DNA of 64,000 nt from JAZSNL01 sp045536365 (GTDB taxonomy: Bacteria > Bacillota_I > Bacilli_A > ML615J-28 > CAG-313), in assembly GCA_045536365.1 (NCBI GenBank), contig JAZSNL010000020.1, positions 97,162 to 161,161 of the forward strand. The letters are read 5' to 3'. The notes beneath the pieces are model-generated. The model made no database searches. It was not told the origin of the DNA and saw nothing but the letters and a program-made list of their open reading frames with translations. Both the position numbers and the translations under genes were made by a program. Positions 8,941 to 18,063 of the stretch are shown one piece after another (the stretch's first letter is position 1; each line of letters opens with the position of its first letter).

Positions 8941-10731
8941 ATGAAAAGAACAAGAAAAATAATTATTACATGTTTAACATTAATTTTATTAGTTTTTAAT
9001 GCATATGGTAGCGTAAATGCTATGTCATATACATATGATTTCTGGAAAAATATTATCCCTTCTACTGAAGGTTTAGCTTATCGTGAAACTTATTATAGTA
9101 ATACAATCTTAGATGAATTTGGTGAAGAAACAAATCTTGTATTAGATACATTAACAGATTTCTCTGTTTATGAAGGTAACATTTATTTATTAGATAGTCG
9201 TAAAACATATAATAAACAAATGTCATTTGCTGATTTAGCACCTGGTGCTACTACAGCAGTAGCCTCAGTTAGTTCATTAATTATACTTAACCAAAATTTC
9301 CAATTCGTTAAGGAATTAGATGAATTTGAAATGACTGATGCTGTAAAAGAAAAATTAGAAAAATATTATGGATTTACAACTCCATTAAATGAAATTACTT
9401 CTGCGCAATATACAGCACAAGAAGTTCCTGATAAAGCTCCTTATAGTGCTTCAAGTACTGATCCTAATAAAGCAGTATTAAGATTAGATGAAGCTCAAGG
9501 TGTTGAAGTTACAAGTGAAGGTATCTTTATTGCAGATACTGAAAACTCAAGAATTTTAAAATTAAACTCTGAATATGTATGTGTTGATGTTTATTTAACA
9601 CCTGCTGATTCAGCATTCACTCAATATAATAAAGAAGGTATTGAGTTCGAAGAAGATGAAACTGCAATTCCATTTAAACCATTAAAAGTTACTGCAGTAT
9701 CTGATGGTAGTATTTATTGTATTAGTAGAGATATTTATGAAGGTATTATCGAGTTCAATTTAGACACTGAATTTAATCGTTTCTTAGGTACAAATACAGT
9801 AGTTGCTAACCCATTAAAGAAATTCTGGGCTAAATTATTCTCTGAAGCTCAACTTTCTACAATGGAACTTGACTTACCTCCAATGTTTACAAATATTTGT
9901 GCAGATGAAAAAGGATTTATTTATGCAACATCTAAGCCAGATGCTGATGATACAGCAGCTTCTAAAGTTGTAAAAGCAATCAACAAATCTGGTAAAGACG
10001 TTATGAGAAGAAATGGATATGTTTTACCTGACGGTGACGTTGTATATCTATCAACTTCAAATGTTAAAGATGCCGTAACAGGTGCTTCAAGTATTATTGA
10101 CGTTGCAATTAGTTCAACTGGTAACTTTACAATTGCAGACGCAAATAGAGGTCGTATTTTTACTTATGATATCGAAGGTAACTTATTATACATTGCTGGT
10201 GAACAACCTGGTGGTCAAGGTAACTCTGGATCTGGTGGTTTATCAAATAGTATCTTAAATCCTTCAGCAATTAATTATTTATATCGTACAAATGAAGATG
10301 GTTCTTCAGAAGAATTATTATTAGTATTAGACCAAAAATCTTCAAGTATCATTGTTTATGAAACTACAGAATTTGGTGAAACAGTTAATACAGCTACTTA
10401 TTTATATCAAAATGGTATGATTGAAGAAGCTGAACAATATTGGCGTAAAGCAGAAAAAATGAATACTAACTATGAACTTGCTTATTTAGGTATTGGTAAG
10501 AGTTTACTTCGTCAAGGTCGTTATGAAGAAGCTATGGAATACTTTAAGAAAGCTCATAATGGTACTTATTATTCTAAAGCATTTAGTAATTATCGTGACA
10601 ATGTATTAAAGGAAAATTTCAGTTGGATAATGACAGTTGCCATTATCGGTGTAGTAGGTATCTTTGTATATAAATACATTAAGTATGTTAATAAAAAACG
10701 TAATAGTGTTCCACAAGGAGGCGATGAATAA
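8941..10731 (+). CDS. Membrane-anchored extracellular NHL-repeat/TPR protein
   Basis: This 596-residue protein has an N-terminal signal sequence (about 7-28) and a C-terminal membrane helix (about 563-583) followed by basic residues, so most of it should lie outside the membrane. NHL-type beta-propeller motifs are visible (GIFIADTENSRILKLN near 195; FTIADANRGRIFTYD near 398). A pair of TPR-like helices follows near 490-540 (IEEAEQYWRKAEKMN, RYEEAMEYFKKAHN). I know of no enzymatic role for such proteins. Its position between the permeases and the Yip1-type gene, with a 4-base-scale junction to the latter, suggests an accessory scaffold or sensor for the transporter. Confidence 0.7.
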   Translation: MKRTRKIIITCLTLILLVFNAYGSVNAMSYTYDFWKNIIPSTEGLAYRETYYSNTILDEFGEETNLVLDTLTDFSVYEGNIYLLDSRKTYNKQMSFADLAPGATTAVASVSSLIILNQNFQFVKELDEFEMTDAVKEKLEKYYGFTTPLNEITSAQYTAQEVPDKAPYSASSTDPNKAVLRLDEAQGVEVTSEGIFIADTENSRILKLNSEYVCVDVYLTPADSAFTQYNKEGIEFEEDETAIPFKPLKVTAVSDGSIYCISRDIYEGIIEFNLDTEFNRFLGTNTVVANPLKKFWAKLFSEAQLSTMELDLPPMFTNICADEKGFIYATSKPDADDTAASKVVKAINKSGKDVMRRNGYVLPDGDVVYLSTSNVKDAVTGASSIIDVAISSTGNFTIADANRGRIFTYDIEGNLLYIAGEQPGGQGNSGSGGLSNSILNPSAINYLYRTNEDGSSEELLLVLDQKSSSIIVYETTEFGETVNTATYLYQNGMIEEAEQYWRKAEKMNTNYELAYLGIGKSLLRQGRYEEAMEYFKKAHNGTYYSKAFSNYRDNVLKENFSWIMTVAIIGVVGIFVYKYIKYVNKKRNSVPQGGDE

Positions 10732-11570
10732 TGACAGTATTTATAGTTGCAGCAATTGTAATAGCGGCATTATTAATCGCTATGATTGTTACAACATCAA
10801 AAGTAGGTGCTAGAGAATTAACTCCAAGCTCTGCTTTGGGTGTTGAAACTCGCGAGTATCCACTTGATGAAACTCGTAAAATTATTGATAAAAATTATGA
10901 TGGTTATGATGAAAAACAAAAAGCTCGCAGAGCTAAAGTAAAAGAGTTTTTCTCTCACACATTTAAATTCCCATTATATTTAATGAGCCATCCTATTCAA
11001 GGATTTAATGAATTTAAAACTGAGAAAAAGGCTAGAATGTCAGTTGCAATATTTATTCTAATCTTATTTGTATTAGAGGAAATAGTCGCTTACAAATATT
11101 TAGGTCCTGTTATCAATACAAATAACCCTCAAAAGTTTAACAGTTTAGAAATTTTAGCATTCAGTGTTGGTCCAGTTGTTTTATTAACAGTATCTAACTG
11201 GTCTGTTACAACACTAATGGATGGTAAAGGTAAAATGAAGGAAATCTTCATGTTATGTTGTTATTCATTATTCCCAGTAGTTATGCTTGGTTTCTTACAC
11301 ATTGCGTTAAGTAATGTTATGATTGAAGATGAAAAACAAATTATCTTAGTATTAAAAATTATATCTTGGGTATTAACTGCTTATATGGCTTTCATGGGCT
11401 TAGTAGTAATCCATGAATATAGTATTATTAAAACAATTGGTTCAATTATTTTGACAGTAGTTGCGGCTTGCGTAATTATGTTCGTATGTCTATTAATATT
11501 TGACTTAGTAGAACAAATTTACGGTTTCATCTATTCTTTATATGATGAAATTTCCGCAAGATACTTCTAG
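10731..11570 (+). CDS. Yip1-domain multi-spanning membrane protein
   Basis: The 279-residue product has one N-terminal membrane helix (about 2-20), a charged cytoplasmic segment, and then five or so hydrophobic helices from about 100 onward. The segment FKFPLYLMSHPIQGFNEFK before the helices, and the helix pattern after it, fit the Yip1 family of membrane proteins. No catalytic motif is seen. It overlaps the end of the NHL/TPR gene by one base, a sign of coupled translation. In my recollection Yip1-type proteins sit beside DUF5696-type genes in other Firmicute sugar transporter loci, which is family knowledge I could not check here. Its function is unknown. Confidence 0.7.
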   Translation: MTVFIVAAIVIAALLIAMIVTTSKVGARELTPSSALGVETREYPLDETRKIIDKNYDGYDEKQKARRAKVKEFFSHTFKFPLYLMSHPIQGFNEFKTEKKARMSVAIFILILFVLEEIVAYKYLGPVINTNNPQKFNSLEILAFSVGPVVLLTVSNWSVTTLMDGKGKMKEIFMLCCYSLFPVVMLGFLHIALSNVMIEDEKQIILVLKIISWVLTAYMAFMGLVVIHEYSIIKTIGSIILTVVAACVIMFVCLLIFDLVEQIYGFIYSLYDEISARYF

Positions 11571-11584
11571 GAGGTGTAGACGTT

Positions 11585-14500
11585 ATGAGAAAGACAGCTT
11601 TAGGTTCACTTCTTAAGAAAATTATTTTATTCGTTTTATTAGTAACAGTCGTTCTTGTAGGTTCAATTTTCTTACTTGATAAATATCCTAGTAAGAAAAT
11701 TAATGGTGGTGAAAATGTATATGCTGATGAATATTGGCAAAATTTAGATGGATTCAAACATTATTCAGAATGGGAAGAACCAACTCATAAATATAATTAT
11801 TTAAAAGCTGAATATGTATCTCCATTTAAAAACAATATGACATTAGATGAACTTCTTGCGGCTGCAAGATATTATGAAGAGTTATTCACTGTTACAGCTC
11901 AATATCGTGTTGATAAAACAACAACTTCAAATGAGATTGAAGATGTATTGAAATCGTATTATAAAGGTAATATTTATGAATACGTATTAAACGTATTTGG
12001 TAAATCTTATTCTGCAGCTAATCCTAGTGCTGCAGCAGCAGCTCATGGAAAATTAGTAGCTTTAGGTTATACTGGAACTGAAGCAGATTTAGTTGCATTA
12101 GTTCAAGACTTAGCTAATTTATCAAAGACTTTTGAAACATTAGTTCAAAATGGAATTAAAGAAGAAAATTGCTACGAATTAATTTCTATTTTATTTAATG
12201 ATAGTTTCTTAGAAGAAGGTTCATTATATGCTATCTCTCAAGAAGCTGGTTATACAGGTGATATTAACCAATGGGTATTAGAAATTCTTGGTGTTGTTAA
12301 AAATAATCCTGCTGATATGTATGCTACTTTAGTTGGATTAGGTTATGCTGGTACAGAAAATGAATTTGTTGAAATCATTAAAAATGTTGACAAGCTTAAT
12401 GATAAATATTTCGATCACGCGTATGCTTTCATGACTGAAATTGAATTTGCAAACCTATTGCTTAATGATACAGGTAATGCAAATAGAAAATCAGCATATG
12501 AAATTGTATCTTCTTACGATGAAGTATTACTTCAAGAATTACAAGCTAAATTAGTTGAATTAACTGCAATAGTAGAAAAGGTTGATCAAAGATTATTAGC
12601 TCTTCCTGGATGGATAGAATATTTAAGAGATACTTTATATGGTGGATACCTAAAAGTATTAGAAAATGATCGTTTTGAATTATATTTCCAAGTTTATAAC
12701 ACATTCTTTAAACTTGTAGATAAAGAAACAGGCAATGAATGGTATTCAAATCCTGAAGATCCATCTGCAGCACAAAGTGTTATTTTAAGTATTAACTATT
12801 CTAAATTAGGTGGTGTAGCTGGTACATTTAATAACTATAAAGATTCTGTTGCGGATCATGATATTGATAATACAAGTGATGCATTAGTTCCTAATTTCTA
12901 TACTAAATTTGATAAAATTGGTAATAAAATTCAAGTTTATTATGTTATGGAAGACCGTAACATTAATATGAACGCATTCCCTCGTTATATTTCTGCGACT
13001 CGTTTTGAGGAGTTATTAGAAAGAAATAAACAAATTGCAGCAAGCGGTGCAGTTGATAGTAAAGGTGCAAAGATTGTTGATATTAAGAAAGATAAAGATA
13101 TTCTTGGTAAACTTACATTATCTTACTTTGGTATCGTTAATGCTGATGATGAATTAAATAAAAAAGGTTATGACTATTATGAATTAGCTGGATATAGTAC
13201 TGGTTTAGGTTATACAGCTAAGAAAGAATTATATCGTTGGATGTATGAATGGATGGGTTATACTGCAGAAGATTTAGCTAAAGATAACGCTGAATTTGAT
13301 GTCCAAGTTAAAGATACTAAATATGTTATCAGTGCTGGAATTGAATATTCTTTAACTGATGAAGGATTAAAGATTATGGTTCCTGGTAATTCAATTATCG
13401 ATACTGAAGATGCTCCTGCAACTACAGTTGATGTATTACCATTCTTTACAGCAGTTGATAATGAAACTGAAGGATATACAATTATTCCTGATGGTTCAGG
13501 TGCATTATTAAATCATAATAATGGTAAATATGAAGGATATCCAAGTTATACTCAAAGAGTTTATTCAACAGATTTAACTACTGTTTCTGAAGTTAAACAA
13601 ACAGAAGCTAATGATGTAATGTTCCCTATGTTTGCAGTTGTTAATACTGAACCTGCTTCAGGTATCTTATATGAATGTGAACAAGGTGGCGGACAATTAA
13701 AATTAAATGCGGACGTTTCTGGTCGTGGTGGAAGTAAATATAATACACAAAGTTTCACTATCTTCTTAAGAGAAATGAAATATATTTATATTGGTCCTTC
13801 TTATGCCCGTAAGGAAATGGCTAAATGGACAACATCAAAAGTTACAGATGATTTCATCTTTAACGCAATTGTATTGGATGAAGAAGAATTAAATTATTCT
13901 GCTGTTGCTAAAAAGTATCGTGAAATTTTAATAGATCGTTATGATTTAGAAGAAAATGATACTACTGATAAAGCAGTTCTTGATTTAGATGTAGTTGGTG
14001 CTTATGAATTTGATAATAACTTTGCAGGTATTCCTTATACTGATTATGATTCATTAACAACATTTGCTCAATTACAAGAAATGTTAGATGCATATAAAGA
14101 TTTAGGTGTTAAAGATATTAATGTATTCTATTTAGGCTGGCGTGATAGTGGTTTATTAAATAAAACATTTAAGAATATTAAAATTAGTAATCTTTTAGGT
14201 TCTAAGAAAGATTTCTTAAAATTAGTTGAAAATAATAAAAGAAATGTTACAATTTATCCTTATTTAAGTTTTGGTTTAGTTAATAAATATCAAGAATCAT
14301 TTGGTCAAGCTCATTACACTACAAGAAGTGTAGATGGTAAATATGTTATTTCTTATCCTTATGATTTAAACTCTAACCTTTATAATAAAAAAGGTAATAA
14401 AATGATGGCTGTTTCTCCACATTACTATCAAGTATTAATGGAAAAACTAGTTAAGAATTATGAAAAAGCATTAGGTATTGAAAGTATCTCTTTAGATTAC

Positions 14501-15133
14501 TTAGGATCAAAACTTTCTGGTGATTATAAGAAAAATCAAGAAGTATTTAAAATCCAAGCTATTCAAGAACAAATTAATGTATTAGAATATGCAAATGCAA
14601 ATGGATTAACAAAGATGAATTTATATGCTCCTTATCCATATGCATTTAAATATGTTGATAATGCGAAAGATATTCCGTATGAAACTACAAAATACGAAAT
14701 ATTAGATAACTCAATTCCTTTCTATCAATTAGTAGTTAGTGGTTTATTTGATTATTCTGGTCAAAGCATTAACGCAAATAGTGAAAAAGGAATTCAAGAA
14801 CATATTATGAGAATTATTGAAACTGGTTCAAATATCGCATTTACATTCTCATATGATAATTCTTCTGAATTATTAAATACTGATTATAATACTTATTTCT
14901 ATACTACTTATACTGAATGGTTAGAAGATGTAGAAGAAGTATATAATACAATCGAAGCTACAGGTATTAGTCGTTGTCAATTAACAAAACACGAAATTGT
15001 TGGTGAAAATGTATATCGTGTAACATATACAAACAATGTTGAAACTATTCAAATTGTTCTTAACTATTCTCGTGTAAGTGTTAATGTTGATGGATGGGTA
15101 ATTCCTGCAAAGAGTTTCAGAGTAGTAGGATAG
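11585..15133 (+). CDS. Giant surface protein of DUF5696 type
   Basis: This 1182-residue protein has an N-terminal membrane segment (about 13-32) and no C-terminal anchor, so it is exported and possibly held by that segment. The phrase TIIPDGSGALLNHNNGKYEG near 637 is typical of DUF5696 proteins. The C-terminal third reads like an alpha/beta barrel (DINVFYLGWRDSG, ESISLDYLGSKLSGDYKK), as in GH-like folds. Residues about 60-350 are helical and contain repeated segments of the form ALGYTGTE..LV. Whether it is an enzyme or a binding protein is not known. Lying between two permease pairs, it may process or capture the substrate at the surface. An SD (AGGAGG) precedes the start. Confidence 0.75.
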   Translation: MRKTALGSLLKKIILFVLLVTVVLVGSIFLLDKYPSKKINGGENVYADEYWQNLDGFKHYSEWEEPTHKYNYLKAEYVSPFKNNMTLDELLAAARYYEELFTVTAQYRVDKTTTSNEIEDVLKSYYKGNIYEYVLNVFGKSYSAANPSAAAAAHGKLVALGYTGTEADLVALVQDLANLSKTFETLVQNGIKEENCYELISILFNDSFLEEGSLYAISQEAGYTGDINQWVLEILGVVKNNPADMYATLVGLGYAGTENEFVEIIKNVDKLNDKYFDHAYAFMTEIEFANLLLNDTGNANRKSAYEIVSSYDEVLLQELQAKLVELTAIVEKVDQRLLALPGWIEYLRDTLYGGYLKVLENDRFELYFQVYNTFFKLVDKETGNEWYSNPEDPSAAQSVILSINYSKLGGVAGTFNNYKDSVADHDIDNTSDALVPNFYTKFDKIGNKIQVYYVMEDRNINMNAFPRYISATRFEELLERNKQIAASGAVDSKGAKIVDIKKDKDILGKLTLSYFGIVNADDELNKKGYDYYELAGYSTGLGYTAKKELYRWMYEWMGYTAEDLAKDNAEFDVQVKDTKYVISAGIEYSLTDEGLKIMVPGNSIIDTEDAPATTVDVLPFFTAVDNETEGYTIIPDGSGALLNHNNGKYEGYPSYTQRVYSTDLTTVSEVKQTEANDVMFPMFAVVNTEPASGILYECEQGGGQLKLNADVSGRGGSKYNTQSFTIFLREMKYIYIGPSYARKEMAKWTTSKVTDDFIFNAIVLDEEELNYSAVAKKYREILIDRYDLEENDTTDKAVLDLDVVGAYEFDNNFAGIPYTDYDSLTTFAQLQEMLDAYKDLGVKDINVFYLGWRDSGLLNKTFKNIKISNLLGSKKDFLKLVENNKRNVTIYPYLSFGLVNKYQESFGQAHYTTRSVDGKYVISYPYDLNSNLYNKKGNKMMAVSPHYYQVLMEKLVKNYEKALGIESISLDYLGSKLSGDYKKNQEVFKIQAIQEQINVLEYANANGLTKMNLYAPYPYAFKYVDNAKDIPYETTKYEILDNSIPFYQLVVSGLFDYSGQSINANSEKGIQEHIMRIIETGSNIAFTFSYDNSSELLNTDYNTYFYTTYTEWLEDVEEVYNTIEATGISRCQLTKHEIVGENVYRVTYTNNVETIQIVLNYSRVSVNVDGWVIPAKSFRVVG

Positions 15134-15142
15134 GAGGTAGCT

Positions 15143-16273
15143 ATGAAAGAAAAAATAGGTAAATTTTTCAATAAAATTAAAGAATTTTTCCAAAACGTTT
15201 TCTCTAAGTTCATGAGTTGGTATCGTACTTCATGGTTACAAAAAGGTCTATCTATATTCTGGCATTATTTTAGTTATATATTCTGGCCATTTAAATGGTT
15301 AAAGTCAAAGACATATGATAAATTAAGATATGAACAACAAAAAGTTGTTGTATCAATTATCTTTGTTGCTCCTGTGGTAATTGGTTTCTTATTATTCTTC
15401 TTATATCCGCTTATAATGTCACTTTATTATTCATTAAGTACAGTACAAATTGACAAAGCAACTGGTGAAATGATTATTCACTTTGGTAAAGGTTTCTTAT
15501 TAGATCATAAGAATGCTGGTGATTATACACAACCAATTAATGACTTATTATATAACTATAAATATATTTTCTTTGAAAGTAGTGATTACTACTTAAAAGA
15601 ATTAGCAACAACAATCGGTGATACATTTATTGATACAGTTGTTATAACTATCTTTAGTTTATTAGTAGCAGTTTTATTAAATACTAACTTTAAAGGTAGA
15701 GGTGCTGTAAGAGCAATCTTCTTCTTACCAGTTATCTTTAACTCTGAAGCTGTTACAGCTGCAACAGAAACAGCATCATCTGCCGTATCACAAATGGCTG
15801 CGGCAGGCAAAGGTGTATTTGCAGGTATCTTTGATATTAAAGTGTTCCTACAAGGACTTCATGTTCCTCCAACACTAGTAACTTTCCTTGGAAATATCAC
15901 TTCTACAATTTATGATGTTATTTCTTATTCAGGTGTTCAAATCTTAATTTTCTTAGCTGCAATTCAATCTGTTTCTAAACAATTATATGAAGCTGCAACT
16001 ATGGAAGGTGCTACTAAATATGAGCAATTCTGGAAAATTACATTACCAATGGTTTCTCCTATGATGATTCCAGTTGTTGTATATTCAGTTGTGGATTCAT
16101 TCTTACGTTCTGATATCAACAATATCATTGATAAATATGGTTCTTCTGGTACTTCAGATTACGGTATTTATTCAGCAATGTCTTGGTCTTATATGATTTC
16201 CGCAATAGCTTTACTGGGTGTAATGATGTTATTCTTAAGAAAGGTGGTATTCTATTATGACAAGAAAAACTAA
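15143..16273 (+). CDS. Second sugar ABC transporter permease, MalF type
   Basis: This 376-residue permease has an amphipathic, Lys/Phe/Trp-rich N-terminus of about 65 residues before the first core helix (VVSIIFVAPVVIGFLLFFLY). The EAA loop lies near residue 287 (YEAATMEGATKYEQFWKITL). A loop containing the Ala/Ser-rich stretch near 205-225 separates core helices. It is followed, with a 17-base overlap, by a MalG-type gene, so the pair forms a second complete channel in the same operon. The first pair is only distantly similar, so this is not a recent duplication. Confidence 0.9.
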   Translation: MKEKIGKFFNKIKEFFQNVFSKFMSWYRTSWLQKGLSIFWHYFSYIFWPFKWLKSKTYDKLRYEQQKVVVSIIFVAPVVIGFLLFFLYPLIMSLYYSLSTVQIDKATGEMIIHFGKGFLLDHKNAGDYTQPINDLLYNYKYIFFESSDYYLKELATTIGDTFIDTVVITIFSLLVAVLLNTNFKGRGAVRAIFFLPVIFNSEAVTAATETASSAVSQMAAAGKGVFAGIFDIKVFLQGLHVPPTLVTFLGNITSTIYDVISYSGVQILIFLAAIQSVSKQLYEAATMEGATKYEQFWKITLPMVSPMMIPVVVYSVVDSFLRSDINNIIDKYGSSGTSDYGIYSAMSWSYMISAIALLGVMMLFLRKVVFYYDKKN

Positions 16274-17333
16274 TAAGCTTACCATTAAAGAACAATCTCA
16301 ACAAACTTATGCGGCTATTAAAGAAGAATTATCTAATCCAATTCAACGTGCTGTGTTAGGTAGAAAATTTGGTGCTGGTGCAGGTAGTATCTTAAGAGGA
16401 TTTGTTTTCTTCGGTTTAGCATTTATTATCTTATTCCCAATTTTTCAACAACTTGTTATGGCGATTAAGAGTCCTGATGATTTACTAGATCCTCTTGTAA
16501 ACTATATTCCTCAAAATTTATCTACAATTAATATTCAAATTGCGATGAAATTATTGGATTATTGGCGTTCATTATTTAATAACGTTAAAATGGCAACATT
16601 AACAACAATATTCCAATTATTCTCAACTGCTTTAGCGGGTTACGCTTTTGCAAGATTAAGATTTAAAGGAATTAATATTATCTTCCTAGCAGTTATGTTA
16701 ACTTTAATTGTTCCACCTCAAGCAGTATCTTTATCAAGATCTTTATACTTAGCTGATTTTGATATCTTCGGTATCTTTAAAGCATTAACAGGTAGTAGTT
16801 TATCTTTAAAGGGTCAAGGCAAGGATGAAGTATTATATGTAATGGCTGCAACAGGTCAAGGTATTAAAGCAGCATTAGCAGTGTTTATCTTTACACAATT
16901 CTTTAGAGGTATCCCTATTGAATTAGAAGAATCTGCTCAAATTGACGGTGCTGGTGTATTCAGAACTTTCTGGTCTGTAATGTTACCAAATGCTCGTGGT
17001 GCAATTATAACTGTTGCTTTATTCTCATTTGTATGGCAATGGAATGATAGTTATTATATTCAAATATATCAATTAAATAGTAACGATTTCCCTATCATGA
17101 CGTTTAGATTATTGAACGTTGCTGAATGGATTGGTAACCTACTAAAGGACCCACAATTTAAAGATTTCGTTGACGGCCTTGTAAGTAGTGACGATATTAA
17201 AGCTAATGGTAACTTCTCAGCTGTTATCGCCAATACTTGTGCGTTATTAATGATGACTCCATTATTAATAGCTTACTTATTTGTTCAAAAACAATTCGTT
17301 GAAGGCGTTGAACGTAGTGGTATTGTAGGATAA
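16257..17333 (+). CDS. Second sugar ABC transporter permease, MalG type
   Basis: This 358-residue permease is coupled to the preceding gene by a 17-base overlap; AAAGGTGG upstream supports ATG 16257. Core helices begin near residue 47 (LRGFVFFGLAFIILFPIFQQ). The EAA loop is near 220 (LEESAQIDGAGVFRTFWSVM). The C-terminus ends in the usual FVQKQFVEGVERSGIVG form of MalG/AraQ proteins. There is no second solute-binding protein next to it, so either the 1065-residue protein serves both channels or the DUF5696 protein acts as the second receptor. Confidence 0.92.
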   Translation: MTRKTNKLTIKEQSQQTYAAIKEELSNPIQRAVLGRKFGAGAGSILRGFVFFGLAFIILFPIFQQLVMAIKSPDDLLDPLVNYIPQNLSTINIQIAMKLLDYWRSLFNNVKMATLTTIFQLFSTALAGYAFARLRFKGINIIFLAVMLTLIVPPQAVSLSRSLYLADFDIFGIFKALTGSSLSLKGQGKDEVLYVMAATGQGIKAALAVFIFTQFFRGIPIELEESAQIDGAGVFRTFWSVMLPNARGAIITVALFSFVWQWNDSYYIQIYQLNSNDFPIMTFRLLNVAEWIGNLLKDPQFKDFVDGLVSSDDIKANGNFSAVIANTCALLMMTPLLIAYLFVQKQFVEGVERSGIVG

Positions 17334-17357
17334 TATTTAATTATAAGGAGAATGGGT

Positions 17358-18044
17358 ATGAAAACAAGTCAAAGAATAAAAGAGAAAATTTTAAATTTTT
17401 TGGATTATTTATTTAGGCTTGTTATGATCAATGTTTTGATCATCGTGCCTTCATTCTCCTTTATTTTTATATATTCGTATTTTGAAAATGTTCAAGATAT
17501 ATGGTTATATATTACATTAATCCCTGTGCTGTTATATTTTATTCCTGGTATAGTTGCAGGTTTTGCTTGTGTGAAAATGTATGAAGATAGTGGATGTACT
17601 GGTATTTTTAAAGAATTTTTTCAATTTTTTAAAAAGTTTTATGTGAAATCGTTAATATTAACTTTAATAGTAGTAGTATCTGGTTTATTATTTGGAAATA
17701 GTGCAATTTATTTTTATAGTCAAATCTCATATGGTGTTATTAATGTAATTGGCTTTTTTATAAGTGTTTCGGTGATATTGGTAATGTTATTCGCGGTAAT
17801 ACATATTCCTTTATCAATAGTGTATTTTGAAAATTTAAGATTAATAGATTGTATAAAAACTGCTTTTTTAATGGCATATAAAAATATTTGGAAAACAATT
17901 TTAATGATGATTTCGTTAATAATATTAATCTTAATTGATACAACTGTCGTATATTTTATGGCTATAATTGGAATTAGTCTTCCAATATATGTGTTGGTTA
18001 AAATACCTTTTAGGCAATATATAACCATATATCGTAAATTATAA
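17358..18044 (+). CDS. DUF624 (YesL-like) membrane protein
   Basis: The 228-residue product has five or six hydrophobic helices and fits the DUF624/YesL family, which is commonly encoded beside sugar ABC transporters. ATG 17358 is chosen over ATG 17352 because the SD AAGGAG (17345-17350) leaves only one base before 17352 but seven before 17358. No catalytic residues are apparent. A second DUF624 gene heads the MurNAc operon at 47174, so both amino-sugar operons carry one. Its molecular role is not established. Confidence 0.75.
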   Translation: MKTSQRIKEKILNFLDYLFRLVMINVLIIVPSFSFIFIYSYFENVQDIWLYITLIPVLLYFIPGIVAGFACVKMYEDSGCTGIFKEFFQFFKKFYVKSLILTLIVVVSGLLFGNSAIYFYSQISYGVINVIGFFISVSVILVMLFAVIHIPLSIVYFENLRLIDCIKTAFLMAYKNIWKTILMMISLIILILIDTTVVYFMAIIGISLPIYVLVKIPFRQYITIYRKL

Positions 18045-18063
18045 AAAGAAATGGAGAATAAAT

